The translations under genes and the position numbers were made by a program. The notes under the pieces were generated by a model. The model was not told where the DNA came from, made no database searches, and worked only from the letters and a program-made list of their open reading frames with translations. DNA of 64,000 nucleotides from positions 877,915 through 941,914 of the forward strand of contig JADKBS010000001.1 in the NCBI GenBank assembly GCA_016714985.1. The letters are read 5' to 3'. This document shows positions 53,469-61,074 of this stretch, piece after piece. Every line of letters starts with the position of its first letter. Position 1 is the first letter of the stretch. The DNA comes from Saprospiraceae bacterium (lineage in GTDB: Bacteria; Bacteroidota; Bacteroidia; Chitinophagales; Saprospiraceae).

Positions 53469-53866
53469 ATGGGCAGCCCCCCCGCGTCCGTCCCCGGCGC
53501 GCGGCTGGCGGCGCGCGGCCCGCCCGGGCCGTGCCCGCCGGCCCGGGTTGGGCGCCGCGGCGCGGGGCGGCGCGCGGCGGCGCCGGGGGGGGGCGGCCGG
53601 CGGGGGGGGGGGGCCCAGCCAGGGGGGCGGCGGCGGGCGGCGTCGGGTGGGGCCCGCGCGGGCGGGGGAGCTTGTGGTGGCGGTGGGCGGGGCCGGGCGG
53701 GCGCAGCAGCGGGGCCCGGCGGGAGGGGGGGGCGGGGGGGGGGCGGCCCGGGGGGGGTGCCGGGGGCGGGCGCCGAGCCTTCCCCCAAAGGGGAGGGGGG
53801 CAAGCCACAAAGGCCCGGGCGCCGCGGCCCTCCCCGCCGGGGGCGCAGGGGGGGGCCATGCGCTTC
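53469..53866. other. Block of extreme G+C content between cas8b and cas7
   Basis: About 400 bases made almost only of G and C with long G and C runs; the line 53581-53640 holds just two A and no T. The rest of the window is near 50% G+C. Ordinary A/T-containing sequence resumes sharply at about 53867. Open frames exist in several phases only because stop codons cannot form. It has no recognisable protein or repeat and probably reflects corrupted sequence. Confidence 0.9.
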
Positions 53867-53912
53867 TTTTAGTTTTTGCGTAATGTCAGCTACCAATCTA
53901 AATTTTATCAAA

Positions 53913-54906
53913 ATGAGCAACCTTATTTCAAATCGCAGCGAAATACTTTTTCTCTACGATGTCAAACAATGCAACCCAAACGGAGACCCGATGGATGCTA
54001 ATCGCCCCCGTATTGACGAGGAAACCGGACGATGCCTCGTTACTGATGTCCGGTTGAAACGGACTGTCAGGGATTACCTCTTTTTGCAGGGATTCAATGG
54101 CACAAAAGACGGGTTGGGCGACATATTCATTAGGGATAAATTGCCGGATGACAAAGACGCAGGAGAAGGGACACCTCATACTGGGCAAAGCCGCAGCAAA
54201 GACTACTCCGGCAAAGCTGAGTTTTTATCAAAATTCATTGATGTGCGCTTGTTCGGAGGTGTGTCTGCCCCCAAAAAGGAAGCAGCTGCCAAAGCCAAAC
54301 CAAAGGGCAAAGCAGCCGATGTCGGTGGTGAAGAAGAAGAAAGCGGGGAAGAAAAAACCGATGAAAAAAAAGACTTTCCATTTCACTGGGCCTGTTCAGT
54401 TCGGTATGGGCAGGTCGTTGCATCAGGTGAAGGAGAACTTCATCAAAGGCACTGGTGCTTTCGCCACAAAAGAAGGTGCACAGCAAAAGACTTTTCGAGA
54501 GGAATATACCATTACTTATGGGCTAATTGGCTTTCACGGGGTAGTGAATGAAAATGCGGCCAAGTTTGTCGGAACGACGCCAGAGGATGTTAAATGGCTG
54601 GAAAAAGGACTTTGGTTTGGCACAAAGGATTTGCTTACCCGCTCCAAAAAAGGGCATATGCCACGCTTGCTGCTAAAAATTGACTATGCTGAAAAAGGCT
54701 TTTTTATCGGCGAATTGTTGGAACGCCTCTCCGTGAAAGCGAAGGATGACAAGCCTTTTGATGCTTGGGAAGACGTTGCTGACTTTGCGCTTGACGTAAG
54801 TAAACTGAACGAAGTGTTATTGAAGTACAAAGACAAGATTGCTAAATGCACCATCGTCGAAATTGACGATCGTCTTCAACTTTCCGAACCTATTTTTACA
54901 AAGTAG
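53913..54906 (+). pseudogene. cas7: cas7 (Csh2-type), one apparent frameshift
   Basis: Start ATG 53913 (MSNLISNRSEILFLYDVKQC) is the canonical Csh2 beginning; the open frame further upstream is only the G+C block. It continues with NPNGDPMDANRPRID, and a Lys/Glu/Ala-rich insert near residues 120-155. At an eight-A run (54364-54371) the frame shifts; with seven A it continues as KKTFHFTGPVQFGMGRSLHQ, TFREEYTITYGLIGFHGVVN and LSVKAKDDKPFDAWEDV to the stop at 54906. About 330 residues in total, normal for Cas7, which forms the crRNA-binding backbone of Cascade. Confidence 0.88.
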
Positions 54907-54912
54907 TGCCTT

Positions 54913-55612
54913 ATGAAAATAATGGTCTTCGATATTTGGGGCGACTATGCGCACTTCAAAAAAATCTATTCCACTACATCGGCACTATCTTATGTTGTGC
55001 CGACGAAAACATCTTTATATGGCTACGTCGGTGCGGTGCTCGGAATGGAAAAACAAGGTAACCAATACCTTCGCTCGTTTCAGGACAAGCAATGCCTAAT
55101 GGGCATTGGCGTACTCGACCGAATACGAATGCAACGTATAAACATCAACCTTCGCCCGGTGATTGGGACTTGGACAGAGGGTGACACACCCAAGCCAACC
55201 ATGATGGAGTTCGTTTATCGTCCACGCTATCGCATCTATTTTTCTCATAGCGACGAAGGGCTATTTGAAGAGTTACATGAACGATTGGATAAAAGAATAC
55301 CCACCTATACACCTTCTTTGGGTTTGGCGAATCTACTTTCCAATTTTGATTTGGTAAAGGTGTTACAAGTGGATAGTGTTCAATCGAATGATGCAGCACT
55401 TATTCAGTCAGTTATCCCGTTAAAAAAATTCAAAGGATTCGACCGTGATTTAATGAGTACTTTGAATTGCGAGGTTATCGAACAAAGCCTGTATCCTGTA
55501 GAAATGGATATTGAACGCAATGTTACTGAGCGTGACGATATACTTCTTGAACGTACTGGCAAACCTATTCCAGCCATAGTCTCGAATTTTTCACCCTACA
55601 AAACCCGCTTGA
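54913..55612 (+). CDS. cas5: cas5 (type I-B), probably ending at 55612 after an indel
   Basis: Starts 6 nt after cas7 with MKIMVFDIWGDYAHFKKIYS, and the RAMP-like core TKTSLYGYVGAVLGME and RPRYRIYFSHSDEGLF. As sequenced, the frame runs on into the cas3 start. If the five-T run at 55587-55591 is really four, the protein ends as IVSNFHPTKPA at TGA 55610-55612, with cas3 ATG three bases on (about 232 residues, the right size). Cas5 caps the 5' end of the crRNA in Cascade. An in-frame Cas5-Cas3 fusion is the alternative but cas3 itself is frameshifted soon after. Confidence 0.82.
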
Positions 55613-55614
55613 AA

Positions 55615-58059
55615 ATGTCGTCCTCTTTTGACCTCGTTTCTCATCCTGACCGGACGCTGGAGGAGCATCTGACTTCTTGCGACGATATATCCGCTCGCTT
55701 ACTGGAATTCAAGCACGTTTCGCTTGCATTTTTCCAAAATCAGAATTGGAAGCTATGCGGCGTGTGCTCATTTTTTTTCATGATTTTGGGAAAGGGACGG
55801 ATTTTTTCCAAGCAAAAATCCTTGATGCCACCGAGCGGGAAGGCAAGGCGGAATTCTTGGAAAGTCAGACTGACTACCTACATTTTTTCAAAAGTGATAA
55901 ACTCGCTAGAGTAAAGCAGGAGATGAAAAACTTTGGATACCTGCAATTGGACAATCACGCCAAGATGGGAGCTTATTGGCTTTTTAGCCAATGGCAGCAT
56001 ACCGACCAAGTGGTAGAAGCAATTGTATTGCGAGTAGTGCGGCGACATCATGGTACGTTGACCAATTTCTTAAAAAGCAAGGGAAATAACTTGCAAGGAA
56101 ATAACTTACAAGTTCAATTAGACGATAAGACTGACGACTCCGTAAAGCAGTTAGAAAAGCAAGGGGCGTTTTTCAACTTCATGGGGTACAACAAAATTCT
56201 GTCGAGGTTAAAATGGGAAGTTCAGCCAGGCGCATGGCCGCAAGTTCGAAAGAAGTTCGAGGACTTCGATTACATGGAAAGACTGGAGGATGCGCAGCAC
56301 GAAAACAAAAGTGCCCGTTACTTCCTTCTCCAGCATTACCTTTTTTCGCTGTTGCTATCCGCCGACAAGGGCGACATGATGCTTGACAAGCATTTAGACA
56401 AAACAACCTTGCTCAAACCCAAGCGCCTGATACCCGCTGGGTTGGTGGAAAAGCATAAGTTAAAACTGTTTGGGGACAAAGCGCCGAAGCCTATTGACCA
56501 TCTGCGGGAAGAAGCCTATCAGGCAATTGCCCGAAACTGCGAACTTCATGGCGATGGCAATTTTTCTCGATTACGCTTCCTACTGGATTCGGCAAAACAT
56601 TCTGTGCTTACAATGCTGCCTTCCTTTTACAAAAGAAATTTGCGACAGCTAACGACGGCTCTGTGCCTCGCATCATCTATGCGTTGCCTTTTACTTCGGT
56701 AATAGACCAAAATGATGACTACCTCTCCTTGCCCAATAAACATTATGATGAGCAAGAACTACAAAATGACGAACCAGAATACCTTGCTGAAGGATGGGAG
56801 CAAGAAGTAGTGGTGACAACTTTTGTCCAATTACTCGAAGGCATTTTTACCAATAGAAATCGGTCATTGCGCAAGTTTCACAATATGACAAATGCCGTCA
56901 TTTTATTGGATGAGGTGCAAAACGTACCAGCCAAATATTTCGAGGCTATCGAATTGGTTTTCAAAGCTATGGCGGAGTATTTCAACACCAAATTTATTTT
57001 CATAACTGCTACGCAACCCTTCCTTTTTGCTAATGAAAAAGAAGTGCTGGAATCTGACCGACCCTGAAAAGGTGCTGACCAAAGGCTACTTTGAAAACCT
57101 GGACCGTATCCGACTTGACCAAAGCCTGTTGAAGAAATATGGCTACGAAGAAGCGCCACTTAAAGAATTACTGGACATTTTCATAGATGATATTGAAGTT
57201 AACTCCGGAAAAATCCTTTCTCTTTATTTTCAACACTATAGCCTATTCTCAGGAGGTTTTCAATAAACTAAAATCTAAATATTCTGATACGCATTGCCTG
57301 CTTTACCTCTCCGCATCTATATTGCCCAAGCGCCGCCGCCAGCTTATCCGGCTTATTATGCGGAAAGGAAAGCCACGAATTGTTGTAGCAACACAAGTGG
57401 TTGAAGCTGGGGTTGATATTGACCTAGATGTGGTCTATCGTGACCTTGCGCCCCTGGACAGTATCAATCAGGCGGCAGGTCGCTGCAATCGCAATGCTGT
57501 CAAAGGTCAGGGCGAGGTGAAACTGTTCAACTCCGGTAAGGCCCAAAGAATTTACGATGGCGTTTTGCTGGACGCTACACTTGCAATCTTAAAACAACAA
57601 AAAGAAGACACTATTCCCGAAAGCAAATTCTATGCGTTGAACCGTCAGTACGCCAAGCAGGTGCGCATTGACAAAGCAATTGATGCTAATGCTTCTGCTA
57701 AATTAAAAGAGGCTATTTTCAAATTGAATTTGGAAGATTTGGTAGATAGTTTCAAGTTGATTGATCAGGACTATCCGCAGTACAACGTGTTTATTCCATA
57801 CTATCACAAGGCGAAAGTGGTTTGGGATAAATATAAGGCAACCTCTGAAATCAAAGATTTTTTTGAAAGGAAAAGAGCTATAAAAAGCCTACAACCAGAG
57901 TTAATGCAATTTGTCACCCGGTTTCCTAAAAACAAATACAACCCTGGTCCGAATCACAATGATGATTTTATCATTTACGAACCGGACTGGAAAAATTGGT
58001 ATGACTTGGAAACTGGATTTCGTTTCAAAGACTCTAGTGACACTATTATGCTTTTTTGA
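55615..58059 (+). pseudogene. cas3: cas3 (HD nuclease-helicase), broken by four apparent frameshifts
   Basis: From ATG 55615: HPDRTLEEHLTSCDDI, then a missing T in the run at 55729-55733 shifts to SELEAMRRVLIFFHDFGKGT (HD nuclease motif). A second missing T at 56561-56565 shifts to the helicase: Walker A TLPTGFGKT, ALPFTSVIDQN, DEVQ box NAVILLDEVQNVP, FITATQPFLF. A shift near 57051 gives LTDPEKVLTKGYFENLDRIR, and an extra A at 57209-57213 gives SFLFIFNTIAYSQEVFNKLK, RIVVATQVVEAGVDIDLD and INQAAGRCNRN (motif VI). The end is normal at 58059. Joined it is ~810 residues. Cas3 unwinds and degrades DNA found by Cascade. All motifs are present once frames are joined. Confidence 0.88.
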
Positions 58060-58078
58060 CTTTTTAAACTTCTAAACC

Positions 58079-58804
58079 ATGCATGCACTAAAAACAAGCA
58101 TTGAATCCACCACCACCCTCAGCCCCCATGCGCTGACCTCCCTTCCCTTCACCACCCTTACCTTCCCGGAAATCCATTTGGAGACGAGGGATGCACACAA
58201 GCTGCGGGGGTATTTCGGCAATTTGTTCAAGGAGCATTCGCCGCTGCTGCACAACCACTTCGAGGATGGGAAGAGCCGCTATGCCTACCCCTTGGTGCAG
58301 TACAAGGTGCTGCGGAACGTGCCAACGCTGGTGGGCATGGGCGAGGGGGCGGACCTGCTGGCGGAACTGTTCCTGAAAACACAAGAACTGGACATCGAGG
58401 GGAAGGTTTATCCGCTTTTTACGAAGGAAATAAAGCATAGCCGGGTGGCCATCGGCATGGCTGATGGCTTGGTGAAGTATCGTTTCGAAACGTTTTGGAT
58501 GGCGCTGAACCAAGAGAACCACCGGGTTTATATGGAGTCGGACGAGTCCTGTGATTTCATCCTGCTGGAGCGGATTCTGGTGGGCAATATCCTGTCCTTT
58601 TTCAAGGCGTTCGGGCATTTCTTCGGGCCGGAAGAAAGGGTGAGGGTGGAGCTGGACATTGAGGCTTACAGGTCGGCGAAATTCAAGGACAACAAGATGG
58701 CGGCTTTCACAGGGCATTTTGAAACCAATGTACTGCTCCCGGATTTCATCGGACTTGGTAAGTCGGTTTCGAGGGGCTTTGGCACCATTCGCAAAATTTC
58801 ATGA
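58079..58804 (+). CDS. cas6: cas6 crRNA-processing endonuclease
   Basis: 241 residues, intact. Two ferredoxin-like halves with the Gly-rich Cas6 end FIGLGKSVSRGFGTIRKI, and the N-terminal half RDAHKLRGYFGNLFKEHSPL. A candidate general base is His in this N-terminal stretch, not certain. Cas6 cuts the repeat RNA to make crRNAs; with repeats ending ATTGAAAC the 8-nt 5' handle is as expected. Starts 19 nt after cas3. Confidence 0.85.
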   Translation: MHALKTSIESTTTLSPHALTSLPFTTLTFPEIHLETRDAHKLRGYFGNLFKEHSPLLHNHFEDGKSRYAYPLVQYKVLRNVPTLVGMGEGADLLAELFLKTQELDIEGKVYPLFTKEIKHSRVAIGMADGLVKYRFETFWMALNQENHRVYMESDESCDFILLERILVGNILSFFKAFGHFFGPEERVRVELDIEAYRSAKFKDNKMAAFTGHFETNVLLPDFIGLGKSVSRGFGTIRKIS

Positions 58805-58911
58805 AATTGTTAAATTGTTAAATTGTTGGGATTGCTGTAAGTCATGAATTGGGTTGGCGGTTCCATCGTTAGCAATCAAACAATTCCAACCATGCAACAA
58901 TAAAATCAGCC

Positions 58912-59916
58912 ATGCAACTACACCTCAATTCCTACGGGGCCTACCTCCATGTGAAGGAAGAAATGTTCGAGGTATCGGTGAAGGCCGACGACGGTACGAA
59001 GAAGACGCAGCAGGTGGCGGCGCACAAGGTGAAGAGCATTTGGCTTAGTACCGGCACGGCGCTGTCGAGCGATGCGGTGCGGCTGGCGGTGCGCAACAAT
59101 ATTGACATCGTTTTCTTGGAGAACAACGGCACGCCCATCGGGCGGGTGTGGCACACGAAGCTGGGCAGCACGACGCTGATCCGGAAGCGGCAACTGGAGG
59201 CGAGCTTGGGGGCGGAGGCGCTGCATTATACCAAGCTGTGGGTGGGGGCGAAGATGGACAACCAAATCGAAATGGTGGAGGGCTTGCGCAAGCACCGTCC
59301 GCAGCACCATAGCTACCTGGATTTTCAGTTGGAGGCAATGGCGGCATTGCGCAAGCAAGTGGAGTCGGTATCGGCCCGGCACGTGGACGATGTCGCGGAC
59401 AGCATACGGGGCTGGGAGGGCACTTGTGGGCGCTTGTACTTCGAGACTTTGAGTTTTGTGATGCCGCAGCAGTACCAGTTCGGGGGCAGGAGTTTCCGTC
59501 CGGCGAAGGACGCGTTCAATGCTTTCCTGAACTATGCCTACGGGGTGCTGTACGCACGGGTGGAGAAGGCGCTGATGCTGGCGGGGGTTGACCCGTATGT
59601 GGGTTTCCTGCATAGGGACGACTATAATTACAAGAGCATGGTGAACGATTTCATCGAGCCTTACCGGGGCTATGCGGACAAGACGGTTTTCACGCTTTTC
59701 TCTGCCAAAAAAGTACGGCAGGACCATACGGACGCCATCACGAACGGGGTGTCGCTGAACAAGGAGGGCAAGGCATTGCTGATGGAGCATTTCAACCAGT
59801 ATCTCGAAGAAGATAAGGTGCGCTACAAGGGGCGGCAGCAGAGCCGAGCTGCGACTATTCAGTTTGATGCATATCAATTTGCAAACGAACTAATCGGGAA
59901 ATCGGAACCGTTATGA
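58912..59916 (+). CDS. cas1: cas1 integrase
   Basis: 334 residues, intact, of type I-B Cas1 size. Metal-binding residues are E169 (RGWEGTCGRLYFE), H234 (VGFLHRDDYN) and E249 (VNDFIEPYR). N-terminal beta domain with SSDAVRLAVRNNIDIVFLEN. Cas1 with Cas2 inserts new spacers at the leader end of the array. The stop overlaps the cas2 start by four bases. Confidence 0.96.
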   Translation: MQLHLNSYGAYLHVKEEMFEVSVKADDGTKKTQQVAAHKVKSIWLSTGTALSSDAVRLAVRNNIDIVFLENNGTPIGRVWHTKLGSTTLIRKRQLEASLGAEALHYTKLWVGAKMDNQIEMVEGLRKHRPQHHSYLDFQLEAMAALRKQVESVSARHVDDVADSIRGWEGTCGRLYFETLSFVMPQQYQFGGRSFRPAKDAFNAFLNYAYGVLYARVEKALMLAGVDPYVGFLHRDDYNYKSMVNDFIEPYRGYADKTVFTLFSAKKVRQDHTDAITNGVSLNKEGKALLMEHFNQYLEEDKVRYKGRQQSRAATIQFDAYQFANELIGKSEPL

Positions 59917-60203
59917 TTGCTTGGGTGATTTACGATATCGAGAGCGACAAGGCCCGGACGAAGGTGGCCAAGTTCTGCAAGCAGGCGGGGCTGTACCGGG
60001 TACAGTTGAGCGTGTTCTTGGGCACGTTGAGCCGCAACGACAAGGATGCGCTGGCGCTGAAGATTGAACAGGAAATCAATGTGGACAGGGACAAGGTGTA
60101 TATCTTCCCGATGTCGAAGGAGGAGATGCAACAGGTGGTACTGTTGGGGCAGGCTTTCGACCAAAAGCTCGTGACGGACCAGGTACGGGCCATGTTTTTT
60201 TAG
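59913..60203 (+). CDS. cas2: cas2 adaptation protein
   Basis: 96 residues, the usual size. N-terminal MIAWVIYDIESDKARTKVAK with the conserved Asp after the first strand, and GLYRVQLSVFLGTLSRNDKD. It dimerises as the scaffold between Cas1 dimers. It overlaps cas1 by ATGA, so translation is coupled. Confidence 0.96.
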   Translation: MIAWVIYDIESDKARTKVAKFCKQAGLYRVQLSVFLGTLSRNDKDALALKIEQEINVDRDKVYIFPMSKEEMQQVVLLGQAFDQKLVTDQVRAMFF

Positions 60204-60255
60204 GGATGAGGGATGGTTCAGGGATGAGGGGTGAGGGATGAAAAACGCAACAATT

Positions 60256-60837
60256 ATGGAAAATTTCAGCATTACACCGTCGCATATTTTGGAGCACCTC
60301 TTTTGTCCGAGGTTCACCTATTTCGAGTATGTACTGAGGATTCCAGAATTTCAGGACAAGTTCTTCAAGGTGCAGAAGGGTAGGGACGTGCATGAGAAAA
60401 AGGCGAGGGAGAACATGGAGTACCTGCGCAAGCGCATCGGGGTAGTGGAGAAGCATATCGGGGAGTACCTAACGAACGACCTGCTGCGGGGTGAGGTTGA
60501 CGAGGTGCTGTTGCTGGAGGACGGGACAATGGCGCCACTGGACTACAAGTTTGCGGTCTATGAAGACAAGATTTATGAGACTTACCGAACGCAGCTTTAC
60601 TGCTATGCTTGGCTTATCGAGGAGAATTTCGGGAAGCCCGTGAACAAGGGCTATTTGGTCTATACCCGCAGCCAGAACAAGTTGGTGGAGGTGCCCATCA
60701 GCCGTGCGGACATTGCTTCGGTTCGGGTGTGTGCGGAGGAAATCCGGGACATCATCACGAGGAACTGGTTCCCGGGGGCGACGAAGTTCAAGCGCCGTTG
60801 TGTGGACTGCACTTACCGAAATATTTGTATCCAATGA
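60256..60837 (+). CDS. cas4: cas4 nuclease of the adaptation module
   Basis: 193 residues from ATG 60256; a start at 60238 adds six residues. Iron-sulphur cysteines C17 (EHLFCPRFTYFEY) and three near the end (RRCVDCTYRNICIQ). RecB-like nuclease motifs DEVLLLEDGTMAPLDYKF and YRTQLYCYAWLIEE. Cas4 trims prespacers and selects the PAM. Here cas4 follows cas1 and cas2 instead of preceding them. Confidence 0.95.
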   Translation: MENFSITPSHILEHLFCPRFTYFEYVLRIPEFQDKFFKVQKGRDVHEKKARENMEYLRKRIGVVEKHIGEYLTNDLLRGEVDEVLLLEDGTMAPLDYKFAVYEDKIYETYRTQLYCYAWLIEENFGKPVNKGYLVYTRSQNKLVEVPISRADIASVRVCAEEIRDIITRNWFPGATKFKRRCVDCTYRNICIQ

Positions 60838-61074
60838 TTGGCAGTTATCCACTATATTTGTGATAATTCGGCGGGCGAGGGGTTTTCCGGGTTGGAATTT
60901 ATAAACCATGCCAGGAAAAGCAGTCGCAACCGGTTCATTATCAACAAACTATCATTCCGAAAATTGCAAAAAAATGATGGAAAACAAGTTCTTTGACAAC
61001 TTGGAAACCAAAAGTTATGGCGTGGCAAATTTATTGTATCATGCTGATTGTCAATGGGTTATGCTAAGGGACGG
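60838..61074 (+). promoter_or_regulatory. CRISPR leader region
   Basis: 237 bases between cas4 and the first repeat, with no supported gene. The repeat strand (3' end ATTGAAAC on plus) puts the leader here. It contains A/T-rich runs (around 60960-60990 and 61020-61040), but no confident -7/-33 pair. Confidence 0.6.

Noticed and set aside
53469..53912. Gly/Ala/Pro/Arg-rich N-terminal extension in frame with cas7
   Set aside because: It exists only because the G+C block cannot form stop codons; Cas7 has its canonical start at 53913.
54913..55914. A natural Cas5-Cas3 fusion protein
   Set aside because: The frame through the cas5 end is open only because of a likely extra T, a stop plus ATG spacing typical of separate genes lies there, and the fused frame breaks within the HD domain.
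58918..59877. 319-codon open frame on the minus strand
   Set aside because: Antisense to cas1, which has all catalytic residues.
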